Positions 20,414 through 37,070 are shown, numbered from the stretch's first letter. The stretch: DNA of 64,000 nucleotides from Frankia sp. AiPa1 (GCF_023243075.1 NZ_JALKFZ020000001.1:186001-250000); one strand, 5' to 3'. Numbers and translations are program-made. The notes: a model not told the origin generated them from the letters alone.

Positions 20414-22510
20414 TCACTCCCCCCGCGCCTTGGCGATGATCTCCTTGGCGACGTTCGCGGGAACCTCGGCGTAGGAGTCGAACTGCATCGAGTAGCTGGC
20501 CCGGCCAGAGGTCTTCGACCGCAGGTCACCCACGTAGCCGAACATCTCTGACAACGGAACCGTGGCCCGCACGATGCGGGAACCGCCGCGCTCCTCCATC
20601 GCCTGGATCTGCCCTCGCCGCGAGTTCAGGTCGCCGATCACGTCACCCATGTGGTCCTCGGGCGTCGTGACCTCGACCGCCATCAGCGGCTCGAGCAGCA
20701 CCGGGTCGGCCTTGCGGGCCGCGTCCTTGAACACCATGGAGCCGGCGATCTTGAACGCGAGTTCGGAGGAGTCCACGTCGTGGTACTGCCCGTCCAGGAG
20801 GGTCACCTTGACGTCGACCAGCGGGTAACCGGCGAGCACGCCGAACTCCATGGCCTCCTGGCAGCCCGCGTCCACCGAGGGGATGTACTCCTTGGGGATG
20901 CGCCCGCCGGTGACCTTGTTCTGGAACTCGTAGCCACCGCCGTCGCCGCCGGAGGGCTCCAGGTTAATGATCACGCGGGCGTACTGGCCGGAGCCACCCG
21001 TCTGCTTCTTGTGGGTGTAATCGACCTTCTCCACCTTGCGGCGGATGGTCTCCCGGTAGGCGACCTGCGGCTTGCCGACGTTCGCCTCGACGCTGAACTC
21101 GCGGCGCATCCGGTCTACCAGCACGTCGAGGTGCAGTTCGCCCATGCCGGCGATGATTGTCTGACCGGTCTCCTCGTCGGTGCGGACCTGGAAGGTCGGG
21201 TCCTCCTCGGCGAGCCGCTGGATCGCGGTACCCAGCTTCTGCTGGTCGGCCTTGGTCTTCGGCTCGATCGCGACGTGGATGACCGGAGCCGGGAAGGTCA
21301 TCGACTCCAGGATCACCGGCGCGTTCGGGTCACAGAGCGTGTCACCGGTGGTGGTGTTCTTCAGCCCGACCACGGCGACGATCTGGCCCGCGCCGACGCC
21401 GTCGCGGTCCTCCCGGTGGTTGGCGTGCATCTGCAGGATGCGGCCGATCCGCTCCTTACGGTCCTTCGTGGAGTTCAGGACCGGGGAGCCACCGGAGATC
21501 TTGCCGGAGTAGACCCGGATGTAGGTCAGCTTGCCGACGTACGGGTCGCTCATAATCTTGAAGGCGAGCGCGGAGAACGGCGCGTCCTCGCTCGGCTCCC
21601 GGCGGACCTCGACGCTCTCGTCGCCGACCGCGTGGCCGATGGTGGCGTCGATGTCGAGCGGGTTCGGGAGGAACTCGACAACCGCGTCGAGCATGGGCTG
21701 GACGCCCTTGTTCTTGAACGCCGACCCGCACAGTACCGGGTTGACCTTGCTGCCAAGGGTCGCCCGCCGCAGTGCCGCGACCAGCTGCTCCTCGGTGGGC
21801 TCCTCGCCCTCGAGGTAGAGCTCCATCAGCTCGTCGTCGTTCTCGGCGACGGTCTCGATGAGCTTGTCTCGCCACTCCTGCGCCGCTTCGGCGTGGTCGT
21901 CCGGGATGTCAACGGTGTCGTAGGACGCACCCTTGTCCTCGGACTGCCACAGGAGGCCCTTCATCCGGATGAGGTCGATGACGCCGCGGAAGTCCGCCTC
22001 CACGCCCCAGGGGAGCTGGATGACGGCGGGTGTCGCGTCGAGCCGGTCGACCATCATGTCGACGCAGCGGTGGAACTCCGCGCCGACCCGGTCCATCTTG
22101 TTGACGAAGGCGATCCGCGGCACGTCGTAGCGGTCGGCCTGTTTCCAGACCGTCTCGCTCTGCGGCTCAACCCCGGCAACCGCGTCGAACACCGCGACCG
22201 CACCATCCAGGACACGCAGCGAGCGTTCGACCTCGACGGTGAAGTCGACGTGGCCGGGCGTGTCGATGATGTTGATGGTGTGGTCGCGCCACATACAGGT
22301 GGTGGCGGCGGAGGTGATGGTGATCCCCCGCTCCTGCTCCTGCTCCATCCAGTCCATCGTGGCGCCGCCCTCGTGGACCTCACCGATCTTGTAGTTCACA
22401 CCGGTGTAGAAGAGGATGCGCTCGGTGGTGGTGGTCTTGCCCGCGTCGATGTGGGCCATGATCCCGATGTTGCGGGTCCTAGCCAGCGAAGAGGCTGCGT
22501 CAGAAGGCAT
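20414..22510 (-). CDS. fusA: Elongation factor G
   Basis: EF-G drives translocation with GTP hydrolysis and, with ribosome recycling factor, splits the post-termination ribosome. The 698-residue product shows [24 protein letters not shown] and NKMDRVGA, and the conserved domain IV/V region [19 protein letters not shown]. It is seven bases downstream of rpsG and 74 bases upstream of tuf. Confidence 0.99.
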   Translation of the reverse strand: MPSDAASSLARTRNIGIMAHIDAGKTTTTERILFYTGVNYKIGEVHEGGATMDWMEQEQERGITITSAATTCMWRDHTINIIDTPGHVDFTVEVERSLRVLDGAVAVFDAVAGVEPQSETVWKQADRYDVPRIAFVNKMDRVGAEFHRCVDMMVDRLDATPAVIQLPWGVEADFRGVIDLIRMKGLLWQSEDKGASYDTVDIPDDHAEAAQEWRDKLIETVAENDDELMELYLEGEEPTEEQLVAALRRATLGSKVNPVLCGSAFKNKGVQPMLDAVVEFLPNPLDIDATIGHAVGDESVEVRREPSEDAPFSALAFKIMSDPYVGKLTYIRVYSGKISGGSPVLNSTKDRKERIGRILQMHANHREDRDGVGAGQIVAVVGLKNTTTGDTLCDPNAPVILESMTFPAPVIHVAIEPKTKADQQKLGTAIQRLAEEDPTFQVRTDEETGQTIIAGMGELHLDVLVDRMRREFSVEANVGKPQVAYRETIRRKVEKVDYTHKKQTGGSGQYARVIINLEPSGGDGGGYEFQNKVTGGRIPKEYIPSVDAGCQEAMEFGVLAGYPLVDVKVTLLDGQYHDVDSSELAFKIAGSMVFKDAARKADPVLLEPLMAVEVTTPEDHMGDVIGDLNSRRGQIQAMEERGGSRIVRATVPLSEMFGYVGDLRSKTSGRASYSMQFDSYAEVPANVAKEIIAKARGE

Positions 22511-22516
22511 ATCGAG

Positions 22517-22987
22517 CTACCAGCGGTAGTGGGCGAAGGCCTTGTTGGACTCCGCCATCTTGTGGGTGTCCTCCCGGCGCTTCACGCTCGCGCCGAGACC
22601 ATTGCTCGCGTCGATGAGCTCGTTCATCAGCCGCTCGGTCATCGTCTTCTCACGACGAGCCCGGGAGTAGCCGACGAGCCAGCGCAGCGCGAGCGTCGTG
22701 CTGCGACCGGCCCGCACCTCGACCGGCACCTGGTAGGTGGCGCCACCTACCCGGCGGCTGCGCACCTCGAGGGTGGGCTTGACGTTGTCCAGCGCTCGCT
22801 TGAGCGTGACGACCGGGTCGTTGCCGGTCTTGTTCTTCGCGCCCTCGAGCGCGCCGTACACGATGCGCTCCGCGACGGACTTCTTACCGCTCATCAGCAC
22901 CTTGTTCACCAGCGCGGTCACCAGCGGCGACCCGTACACCGGGTCGACGACGACGGCGTGCTTGGGCGCGGGCCCCTTGCGCGGCAT
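22517..22987 (-). CDS. rpsG: 30S ribosomal protein S7
   Basis: S7 nucleates the 30S head and lines the E-site. The 156-residue product begins [20 protein letters not shown] and ends [12 protein letters not shown], both typical. Its ATG shares one base with the rpsL stop (TGATG). Confidence 0.98.
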   Translation of the reverse strand: MPRKGPAPKHAVVVDPVYGSPLVTALVNKVLMSGKKSVAERIVYGALEGAKNKTGNDPVVTLKRALDNVKPTLEVRSRRVGGATYQVPVEVRAGRSTTLALRWLVGYSRARREKTMTERLMNELIDASNGLGASVKRREDTHKMAESNKAFAHYRW

Positions 22988-23361
22988 CAGCCCTTCTCCT
23001 TCTTCGCGCCGTAGCGGCTGCGAGCCTGCTTGCGGTTACGGACGCCCTGCGTGTCGAGAGCGCCACGGACGATCTTGTAGCGGACACCCGGAAGGTCCTT
23101 CACCCGGCCACCGCGGACGAGGACGATCGAGTGCTCCTGCAGGTTGTGGCCGACACCGGGGATGTAGGCAGTGACCTCGATCCCGCTGTTCAGCCGGACA
23201 CGGGCCACCTTGCGCAGCGCCGAGTTGGGCTTCTTCGGGGTGGTCGTGTAGACGCGGGTGCACACGCCACGACGCTGAGGGCTCCCCTTGAGTGCGGGGG
23301 TCTTGGTCTTCTCGACCTTGTCCTGCCGGCCCTTGCGGACCAGCTGCTGGATCGTGGGCAA
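22987..23361 (-). CDS. rpsL: 30S ribosomal protein S12
   Basis: S12 is the decoding-centre protein. Starting at the TTG at 23361 gives exactly 124 residues beginning [20 protein letters not shown], the family N-terminus, with GGGAG about 5 bases upstream; the longer upstream frame is not homologous. Lys43 in [13 protein letters not shown] and the VKDLPGVRY loop are wild type, so the usual S12 streptomycin-resistance substitutions are absent. It is the first gene of the str operon. Confidence 0.96.
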   Translation of the reverse strand: MPTIQQLVRKGRQDKVEKTKTPALKGSPQRRGVCTRVYTTTPKKPNSALRKVARVRLNSGIEVTAYIPGVGHNLQEHSIVLVRGGRVKDLPGVRYKIVRGALDTQGVRNRKQARSRYGAKKEKG

Positions 23362-23983
23362 CGCCGCTCCCGTTCCTGTCACGCCTCGTCGTACTGCCTT
23401 GGGCAACCAGACCGGTACCCGGCCTACCTGCATGTCCGCCCGCGCCCCCGCACCCGAGCCACTCCCGCGATGCCAGCCGCACCTGGATCACTCCCGGTGC
23501 TGCCCAGCGCCACGCGGCTCCCGTGACGCCGCTGGCACCCCGTGCTGCCACACGGTGCCACCTGGTGACTTCGATCGGACTTCCGACCCACGCGGTCGGG
23601 CGTGTCGCGCCATCTGAACCGCAGAGGATCCAGACATTGAGGATCCATCCGCGGTGTGGAAAGCGCGCCAACCCGCCCGGCCGCGTAGCGGAACCGAGCC
23701 CGACTGTCGCCGACGGCTACCTGAGCGGTGACGTTACGTCAACCAGCCTGGCACCACGGCGCCACATCGAAGTACGGGACGCACGCCAGAACCACGTGGG
23801 CTCCGGCCACAGGAATCAACAGTACTCCACGGCCGCGTCAGGTGTCGAACGGGGTGCCCGGCGGACACTCACGCCGACACACCCCACCACGACATCACGC
23901 CGTGCTCCGCCCGCCGCACCCATGTCGCCCCTGCTCACTGTGCCCATGGCTGCCACTCATAACCCTGTTCAGGGCGGCTGACC
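23362..23983 (-). other. Spacer between rpsL and the divergent glycosylase gene
   Basis: I see no gene in these 622 bases. They should hold the promoters of both the str operon (minus) and the glycosylase gene (plus). A candidate rpsL promoter with an overlapping palindrome lies at 23714-23742. GAGGATCCA occurs twice as a direct repeat around 23625-23650. Confidence 0.5.
23714..23742 (-). promoter_or_regulatory. Candidate str-operon promoter with overlapping palindrome
   Basis: On the minus strand TTGACG (23737-23742) is followed after 17 bases by TAGCCG (23714-23719). The -35 is covered by TGACGTTACGTCA (23729-23741), a palindrome apart from its central base. The -10 is weak, so this is a candidate only. 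Confidence 0.4.
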
Positions 23984-24883
23984 ATGGCTGCCGACCGGGA
24001 CCGGCGCTGGCAGGCTGTACCGGACAGGACGATACCGGCAATGGAGGCCCAGAAGGACATGTTCGACGCAGAAGACAGCCGCCTCCGGCCCGCCGCCCAC
24101 CCGGCCCCAGCCAACACCGGCGCCGCCGATGCCAGCGCCGCCGATGCCAGCGCTACTGACACCGGCGGCGCCACCACCCGCAACACCGCCGCCAAGGCGC
24201 CCCCCGCCGCCACCCGGAACAGCGCGGCCCAGAACGCCGGGGCCCGGACGCGTCCCGCCGACGCGCGGGGCCGCCCGAGCCGGGAACAGGTGCTGGCCGC
24301 CCACGGCACGACCGTCCCCAACCTGGTAGCTCCCGAGACCGTCGTCCTGCTCTGCGGGATCAACCCGTCCCTGGAGTCCGGCGCGACCGGCTTCCATTTC
24401 GCCAACCCGAGCAACCGCCTTTGGCCGGTCCTACACCAGGCCGGCTTCACGCCGCGCCGCCTGCATCCCAGCGAGACCGACGAACTCACCAGCCGCGGCA
24501 TCAGCATCACGAGTCTGGTCATGCGCGCCACCGCCCGCGCGGACGAGATCGACGACGACGAGATCCGCGCCGGTGTCGGCCCCCTGACCGACCTGGTCGA
24601 ACGCATCTCCCCGCGCTGGGTCGCCTTCCTCGGGCTGGCCGCTTACCGCATCGGCTTCCGCCGACGCACCGCCCGCGTCGGCCACCAGCCCGAGACTCTG
24701 GGCCCCGCTGGCATCTGGCTGCTCCCGAACCCCAGCGGACTCAACGCTCATTACCAGCTCCCCGACCTCGTCCGCGTCTACGGCGAGCTGCACGCGGCCG
24801 TCTCTGCACCTCGGGCCCGCCCGGTGACGGGCTCTGCCTCGACCCTTCGGCAGAGCCACGAAGGTACGGTGACGCTACTGTAG
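23984..24883 (+). CDS. mug: G:T/U mismatch-specific DNA glycosylase, Mug family
   Basis: Mug/TDG enzymes remove uracil or thymine, and etheno-cytosine, opposite guanine. Motif 1 GINPS (125-129) with the downstream GATGFHFANPSNRLWP, and motif 2 NPSGLNAHYQ (249-258), identify the family. The asparagine of GINP is the catalytic position in E. coli Mug. The first ~110 residues are an Ala/Thr/Asp-rich extension not present in E. coli Mug (168 residues); a second ATG at 24041 would shorten it. The gene is divergent from rpsL and convergent with the pseudouridine synthase gene. Confidence 0.9.
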   Translation: MAADRDRRWQAVPDRTIPAMEAQKDMFDAEDSRLRPAAHPAPANTGAADASAADASATDTGGATTRNTAAKAPPAATRNSAAQNAGARTRPADARGRPSREQVLAAHGTTVPNLVAPETVVLLCGINPSLESGATGFHFANPSNRLWPVLHQAGFTPRRLHPSETDELTSRGISITSLVMRATARADEIDDDEIRAGVGPLTDLVERISPRWVAFLGLAAYRIGFRRRTARVGHQPETLGPAGIWLLPNPSGLNAHYQLPDLVRVYGELHAAVSAPRARPVTGSASTLRQSHEGTVTLL

Positions 24884-25072
24884 GCTCTTACCCCCACCCG
24901 TCCGGTTTGTCCCCCCAGAAGCCGTACATGGCGATGCTGATTGGCGTCTGGGCCAACCGAGAAGGTCGAGGCCGAGCGAGCCGGGTGCTGGCGGTAGTTG
25001 GCGGGGCCTGTGCCGCGGCTGAGGCCGCCGCGGCCAGGTATCGGTCCGGTCCCCCGAGCGGCGTCGGACCTT

Positions 25073-26023
25073 TCATGCAGGCCGACGACGACCAGGTCGG
25101 CGTGACGACGAGGCCGGTGACGACGAGGCCGGTGACGACGAGGCCGGTGAGGACTGGAGCGGTGAGGGCCAGGCCAGGGTTTGGGGCAGATCCGCGGAGA
25201 AGCGCGGAGGAAGAAGGTCGCCGACCAGGGCCCAGAAATCGGCACCGGGGGCCGCCTCGAGCCGTAGGCGTTCGTCGGAGTCCGCGCCGGCGCTGTCGAA
25301 GGCCAGCCGCCAGGAGTGCAGGTGGGTCCGCCCGGTGACGGTGCGCTCGAACAGCGGGTCACCCTCGATCGGATGACCGATCCAGGCCAGGTGGACGCGG
25401 ATCTGGTGACGCCGGCCGCTGACCGGTGTCGCCGCCAGCAGCGTGAAGTCCCCGCCTTCCCACAGCCGCTTGAAGGTCGTCACGGACGGGTAGACGCGAA
25501 CATGTCCGAAGACCGCCTCGGCCGGAACCGACCAGCGCCCGGCCGTCATGTCAGGGTCCCCGCCGTCGACGGAAGCCGGCGCGGCGGGGGAATCGGTGGT
25601 CGTTTCGATGGCGGCGCGGTCAGCGGCGACGCGGACGCGGTTCTTCCGTCCGACGCTGAGCGGCAGATCGATCGTCCCGGTCAACGGCAGGCCGCGGGTG
25701 CGGGTGAGCAGCAGGTAGGTCTTGTCGACGGTGCGGCGCTGGAACTGACGGGTGAGGTCGCCGTGGTGGCGCAGCTCGCGGGCGAACAGGATCAGGCCCG
25801 AGGTGACCTTGTCAATGCGATGGACGGGAAAGAGCTCCTCGCCCTCCGCCGCCGCCAGCCGGACAAGGTCGGTGTCGTGGCGCTCCCCCATCACCGAGAT
25901 CCCGGCTGGCTTGTTCAGCGCCAGCACCGCCTCATCCTCGAACAGCAGATGTCGCCTGCGGATCTGCGCCCAGGGCACGGACGTCGCCGCAGCCGTCGTT
26001 CCCGCCTGGCCGTCGATCGTCAC
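25073..26023 (-). CDS. RluA-family RNA pseudouridine synthase
   Basis: Such enzymes isomerise specific uridines in rRNA or tRNA. The catalytic motif is HRIDKVTSGL near residues 69-78, with the active-site aspartate present and Ile in place of the more common Leu of HRLD. The RluA C-terminal signature GRRHQIRVHLAWIGHPIEGD is intact. The product is 316 residues without an S4 domain, resembling RluA/TruC more than RluD. The C-terminus contains a PASSS repeat. It lies 98 bases downstream of rpoC, past a hairpin. The target base cannot be read from sequence. Confidence 0.88.
   Translation of the reverse strand: MTIDGQAGTTAAATSVPWAQIRRRHLLFEDEAVLALNKPAGISVMGERHDTDLVRLAAAEGEELFPVHRIDKVTSGLILFARELRHHGDLTRQFQRRTVDKTYLLLTRTRGLPLTGTIDLPLSVGRKNRVRVAADRAAIETTTDSPAAPASVDGGDPDMTAGRWSVPAEAVFGHVRVYPSVTTFKRLWEGGDFTLLAATPVSGRRHQIRVHLAWIGHPIEGDPLFERTVTGRTHLHSWRLAFDSAGADSDERLRLEAAPGADFWALVGDLLPPRFSADLPQTLAWPSPLQSSPASSSPASSSPASSSRRPGRRRPA
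25102..25150 (-). repeat. 15-bp in-frame tandem repeat in the pseudouridine synthase tail
   Basis: GTGACGACGAGGCCG occurs three times exactly from 25102 to 25146, then part of a fourth copy. On the coding strand it gives the PASSS units near residues 293-307. Exact identity points to recent expansion. Confidence 0.92.
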
Positions 26024-26051
26024 CGGTCGTCCATCCCTCCGGAAATGCCGA

Positions 26052-26098
26052 ACGGCGGCCCGGCGCCCCTCGATTGGGAGGGGAGGCCGGGCCGCCGT
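26052..26098 (-). terminator. Terminator after rpoC
   Basis: Arms of about 20 bases pair almost fully (left 26052-26071, right 26078-26098), with one small internal mismatch. The outer segment is ACGGCGGCCCGGC. It lies 24 bases past the rpoC stop and ends the rpoBC transcript. Confidence 0.8.
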
Positions 26099-26121
26099 CA
26101 GGTTACGCGTGGATCAGCGGC

Positions 26122-30012
<3,891 letters not shown>

Positions 30013-30058
30013 GACTGTCGCCTGCTCTCTCTATTTCGGTCGGGACGCAGGGAGTCGG

Positions 30059-33484
<3,426 letters not shown>

Positions 33485-34112
33485 GGTGGTCCTTCCGGTG
33501 GCCTGATCGTCGGGCTGGCGTCGCGGACGTCAAGGATCCGTCGGGGGGTGGTCAGGTGATCAGTGTCTCGCTACGGTTGTCGGGAACACCGGCGGGGGTG
33601 CCCCGCCAGTGAGAGGATGACCGCGGGACGCAATCGTGCGGGGCGGCCGGCGCAGATCGTTCTGCCGGTTCGAACTGCCCCGCCGACTCAAACGGCCCTG
33701 TTGGCTCGGCGGCCGGTCGCGCGGTCGGAGTAAACCCTCGTCCCGCAGCGGGGTCCGTCGGTTCCTGGTCCATCGGTCCGCAAAACCGCAGCCGATCGGT
33801 GCGGCCGGCCTTCGGCTGACTGCGGGCACGCCGAAGGGCCGTCGCGGCGCGAGCGCGCGGCGAGGCCAGTGTCCGCTGAGAACAACGGGTCGGTGCACAG
33901 GCGTTGGGATCCTCGGTGTGGCTGCTAAAAGCCGTGCCAGGCACCAGCACGACCAGCGCGCCCCCGCGTCGAACCGACCCGCCGTAGACGCGGCTCCGGC
34001 GAGCCGCCGGGGCCACCCGGCGGCATGGACCGAACCCCCATTGGAGAGCCCGACCTCACCGGGGAACCGGCGTCTCGGAGCCGATGCAACGAAAAGGGCA
34101 GCGCAAACTAGC

Positions 34113-34141
34113 AGTGTAGCCGAAGGGCACACCGCTGGCAA
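34113..34141 (-). promoter_or_regulatory. rpoB promoter
   Basis: On the minus strand TTGCCA (34136-34141) and TACACT (34113-34118) are separated by exactly 17 bases, five and four matches to the housekeeping consensus. The next bases, GCTAGTTTGCGCTGCC, are the likely start region. No other pair in the spacer is as good. Confidence 0.7.
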
Positions 34142-34325
34142 GGCCGTGCGCGGGAGGACCGCGCGCAGGGAACGTAGCTCAACGCATCTGCTTCCCGACG
34201 AGTGTTCGCGACATGATGGAACCCCGATCCACAGAGGCCGTCAACCCCCTTGGGAAAACGTCACGAACGACTCGACCTGCTCAACCGCTTACGTAGCAGC
34301 GCATCCGGGCATTTCGTCCCGCCGG

Positions 34326-34374
34326 ACACGGCATGGGCCGGGACACCTCGGAGGTGCCCCGGCCCATGCCGTGT
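34326..34374 (-). terminator. Terminator or attenuator between rplL and rpoB
   Basis: Two 24-base arms (34326-34349 and 34351-34374) pair with one mismatch; the outer segment is ACACGGCATGGGCCGGG. It lies 138 bases past the rplL stop and ~190 bases before the rpoB promoter. Bacterial rplJL-rpoBC operons are typically attenuated at this point. Confidence 0.75.
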
Positions 34375-34511
34375 GGCGTTGCGGCCAACGACCGCGTGCG
34401 CTCCGGGACGGGGCCGTTGAACGACCTCCCGGAGCGCGCCCGGCAGCCGGCAGCAGAGCTTGCCGACCGCCGCCGGTGCGCCGCTGGCCTACCGCTGGGA
34501 GCCGACAGTGA

Positions 34512-34904
34512 CTACTTGACGGTGACCGTCGCGCCAGCGCCCTCGAGGGCCGCCTTGGCCTTGTCCGCGGCCTCCTTGGCAACCTTCTCCAGAACCGGCT
34601 TCGGGGCGCCGTCGACGAGGTCCTTGGCCTCCTTCAGCCCGAGGCTGGTCAGCGCACGGACCTCCTTGATGACCTGGATCTTCTTGTCGCCGACCGACTC
34701 GAGGATCACGTCGAACTCGTCCTGCTCCTCGGCGGCCGGCGCGTCGGCACCCGCGCCACCGGCAGCCGGGACGGCGGCCACGGCGACCGGCGCGGCCGCG
34801 GTGACGCCGAAGGTCTCCTCGAACTGCTTCACGAACTCGGAGAGCTCGAGCAGGGTCAGTTCCTTGAACGCGTCCAGCAGCTCTTCGGTGGACAGCTTCG
34901 CCAT
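34512..34904 (-). CDS. rplL: 50S ribosomal protein L7/L12
   Basis: L7/L12 dimers form the stalk that recruits translational GTPases. The 130-residue product has the N-terminal dimerisation helices ([20 protein letters not shown]), an Ala/Gly hinge (~38-60) and the C-terminal factor-binding domain [20 protein letters not shown]. It follows rplJ after a 229-base spacer that contains a four-copy tandem repeat. Confidence 0.98.
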   Translation of the reverse strand: MAKLSTEELLDAFKELTLLELSEFVKQFEETFGVTAAAPVAVAAVPAAGGAGADAPAAEEQDEFDVILESVGDKKIQVIKEVRALTSLGLKEAKDLVDGAPKPVLEKVAKEAADKAKAALEGAGATVTVK

Positions 34905-35034
34905 GGTGGCGTTTCCTTCCTCGTCAGTCTGTGCTCAGGTAGGTCTGTTCCGGGGACAGGCAGCGCCCTACGGCAGCGTTGCGCCGCACCTGGCGCACCG
35001 GCCTCCAGAAACCGGAGCGACCCGGGATGGCCCG

Positions 35035-35105
35035 GACCAAACGGTGCCCCGGATCAAACGGGTGCTCGGGATCGAGCGGGTGCTCAGGATCGAGCGGTGC
35101 CCGGG
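35035..35105 (-). repeat. 17/18-bp tandem repeat between rplJ and rplL
   Basis: Four degenerate units run from 35035 to 35105. The best pair differs at the ends of GATCGAGCGGGTGCTC; the first unit is GACCAAACGGTGCCCCG. The array lies 29 bases past the rplJ stop, in a transcribed spacer. Confidence 0.88.
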
Positions 35106-35133
35106 CCTGCGGTCTGCACGCCCTGGCGGTGCG

Positions 35134-35709
35134 TCACTGCGCGGCGGCCTCGGCGGCGACCGGCGCGGCATCGGCAGCGTCCGCCGCCGGGGCCGCGCTG
35201 GCCTTCTGCTCGCGCAGTGCCTCGGCGAGCCGGGCGACCTGCGACAGCGGGGCGGCGAACAACCCGACCGCGCCGGCCAGAGAGCCCTTCATGGCCCCGG
35301 CCAGCTTCGCCAGCAGAACCTCGCGGGACTCGAGATCCGCGAGCTTGCGGATCTCGTCAGCGCTCAGCGGCTTGCCCTCGACGACGCCGCCCTTGACGAT
35401 GAGCGCCGGGTTCGCCTTCGCGAAGTCGCGCAGGCCCCTCGCCGCCTCGACCGGGTCGCCGGCGACGAACGCGACCGCGGTCGGGCCGACGAACAGCTCG
35501 TCGAGCCCGGTGACCCCGGCCTGGTTCGCCGCAATCTTGGTGAGGGTGTTCTTGACGACCGCGTAGCGGGTGCCGCCACCCAGGGCACGCCGCAGCTCGG
35601 TGAGCTGGCTGACCGTCAGGCCGCGGTACTCGGTGAGCACCGCGGCGTTCGAGGAGCGGAAGTCCTCGGCGATCTCCGCCACCGCGGCGGTCTTCTCAGC
35701 TTTCGCCAT
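35134..35709 (-). CDS. rplJ: 50S ribosomal protein L10
   Basis: L10 is the stalk base that binds L7/L12 dimers and autoregulates the operon by binding its own leader. The start giving [20 protein letters not shown] yields 191 residues. The conserved [18 protein letters not shown] and [14 protein letters not shown] are clear, and an Ala-rich tail follows. The upstream leader contains a hairpin that could be the L10 binding site. Confidence 0.98.
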   Translation of the reverse strand: MAKAEKTAAVAEIAEDFRSSNAAVLTEYRGLTVSQLTELRRALGGGTRYAVVKNTLTKIAANQAGVTGLDELFVGPTAVAFVAGDPVEAARGLRDFAKANPALIVKGGVVEGKPLSADEIRKLADLESREVLLAKLAGAMKGSLAGAVGLFAAPLSQVARLAEALREQKASAAPAADAADAAPVAAEAAAQ

Positions 35710-35773
35710 GGGGCTCCTTCGGGATGTGCGCCGGTCATCCGCCCATCCGCCCGACCGCCCCGGGAAACGACAA

Positions 35774-35800
35774 ACGCCCCGGCGCAGGCGCACGGGGCGT
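35774..35800 (-). promoter_or_regulatory. Candidate L10-binding leader hairpin of rplJ
   Basis: ACGCCCC (35774-35780) pairs with GGGGCGT (35794-35800), enclosing a short inner stem, 64 bases before the rplJ start. The location matches the autoregulatory L10 leader of other bacteria. The kink-turn that L10 recognises is not obvious, so this is inferred from position. Confidence 0.45.
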
Positions 35801-36264
35801 GACAACCGCGGATCCGTCCGGGGACAGCAGCCCACCTGCGCTGCCGACCGCCCTCAGGCTGCCGCGATCCATCGCTTTCCGCCACCTACGCGGGCCGCCC
35901 GGGAGATCGGGCCTTCGGCTGCCGTCCCACCACCAGCGGGCGGAGCCCACCAGGGAGAACGACGGCGACCAGCGGTCTTCGGTGAAAATGTGTGATCGCT
36001 GTCAAGTATACGCGACGCCCAGCCGGCATCGACCGCGGCCACCGCCACCGCCACCGGTCCGTCGACCGCCCCGCGGCGCCTCCGACCCGCCACACAGCCA
36101 AAGTCACGCTCTGCGATCGAAACCCAGAGCCGCGCGGGGGTCAAGATCTAAACAGGTCGCCGTGGGGGCGTTCGCGTCCGATTTGCCCCCTACAAGGACC
36201 TGTGTAACCAGATCTTGCTCGATCGCCCATCCCGGTGCGTAGCGATCTCAGGTCCGGAACAGCG

Positions 36265-36301
36265 GCCGGCCCGGACAGTACGGGAGACTGTCCGGGCCGG
36301 C
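36265..36301 (-). terminator. Terminator after rplA
   Basis: A perfect 15-bp stem (36265-36279 with 36287-36301) closes the loop ACGGGAG. The arm is GCCGGCCCGGACAGT. It lies 53 bases past the rplA stop and separates rplKA from rplJL. Confidence 0.85.
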
Positions 36302-36305
36302 GCGC

Positions 36306-36333
36306 AGAGCAGGTGAAGCAGAGCAGGTGAAGC
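36306..36333 (-). repeat. 14-bp tandem duplication after rplA
   Basis: AGAGCAGGTGAAGC occurs twice head to tail (36306-36319, 36320-36333), between the rplA stop and its terminator hairpin. Confidence 0.88.
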
Positions 36334-36353
36334 GGCGCTCGCGGGCGGAGCCG

Positions 36354-37070
36354 TCAGGCGGCGGCGACGTCCTCGAGCAGGTTGCGAGTGCGGTTCGGGT
36401 CAACCGGAATGCCGGGGCCCATGGTGGTGGCGAAGGTGATCTTCCTCAGGTACCGGCCCTTGGCCGCCGACGGCTTGACCCGGACGATCTCGTCGAGGGC
36501 CGAGGTGTAGTTCTCGATCAGCTGCGCGTCGGTGAAGCTTGTCTTGCCGATGACGATGTGCAGGTTGCCCTGCTTGTCAACCCGAAAGTTGATCTTTCCG
36601 CCCTTGATGTCGGACACGGCCTTGCCGATGTCCAGGGTGACGGTGCCGGTCTTCGGGTTCGGCATCAGGCCGCGAGGGCCGAGGATCCGGGCGATCCGGC
36701 CAACCTTGGCCATCTGGTCCGGCGTGGCGACCGTCGCGTCAAAGTCCAGGAAACCCTCCTGGATGCGGGCGACCAGGTCGTCGCTGCCGACAATGTCGGC
36801 GCCGGCGGCGCTCGCCTCGGCGGCCTTCTCACCAGCGGCGAACACCGCGACCCGCGGCGATTTGCCGGTTCCGTGCGGGAGATTGACGGTACCCCGGACC
36901 ATCTGGTCGGCCTTGCGCGGGTCGACGCCAAGCCGGATCGCGACCTCGACCGTCGCGTCGTACTTGGTCGTGGACGTCTCCTGCGCCAGCCGGACCGCCT
37001 CCAGCGGGCTGTACAGGTTGTCCAGGTCGATCTTCTCAGCTGCGGCGCGGTAGGACTTGCTGCGCTTCAT
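36354..37070 (-). CDS. rplA: 50S ribosomal protein L1
   Basis: L1 forms the mobile stalk that moves E-site tRNA and represses rplKA translation in many bacteria. The start giving [20 protein letters not shown] yields 238 residues, the family length; the upstream frame is not homologous. The signature [15 protein letters not shown] is intact. It lies 94 bases downstream of rplK. Confidence 0.98.
   Translation of the reverse strand: MKRSKSYRAAAEKIDLDNLYSPLEAVRLAQETSTTKYDATVEVAIRLGVDPRKADQMVRGTVNLPHGTGKSPRVAVFAAGEKAAEASAAGADIVGSDDLVARIQEGFLDFDATVATPDQMAKVGRIARILGPRGLMPNPKTGTVTLDIGKAVSDIKGGKINFRVDKQGNLHIVIGKTSFTDAQLIENYTSALDEIVRVKPSAAKGRYLRKITFATTMGPGIPVDPNRTRNLLEDVAAA

Larger units (their letters stand above)
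33485..34511 (-). other. 1-kb spacer between rplL and rpoB
   Basis: No credible gene is present on either strand. In minus-strand order it contains a large hairpin after rplL (34326-34374), a promoter (34113-34141) and then about 620 bases of untranslated rpoB leader. A TTGACG at about 34239-34244 has only a weak -10 partner. The leader is GC-rich with several short inverted repeats; I cannot assign a known riboregulator. Confidence 0.6.
35710..36353 (-). other. Spacer between rplA and rplJ
   Basis: No gene is seen in these 644 bases. It contains a 14-bp duplication and a terminator after rplA, a TATACT sequence at 36005-36010 (minus strand) beside TTGACA at 36000-36005, and a leader hairpin at 35774-35800. 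The two promoter-like hexamers overlap and neither has a correctly spaced partner. Confidence 0.55.

Noticed and set aside
20651..23014. A 787-codon plus-strand open frame opposite fusA and rpsG
   Set aside because: Antisense shadow of certain genes with no recognisable domain.
36000..36010. TTGACA and TATACT as one strong rplJ promoter
   Set aside because: On the minus strand TATACT comes first and the two hexamers overlap by a base, so order and spacing are wrong for a single promoter.
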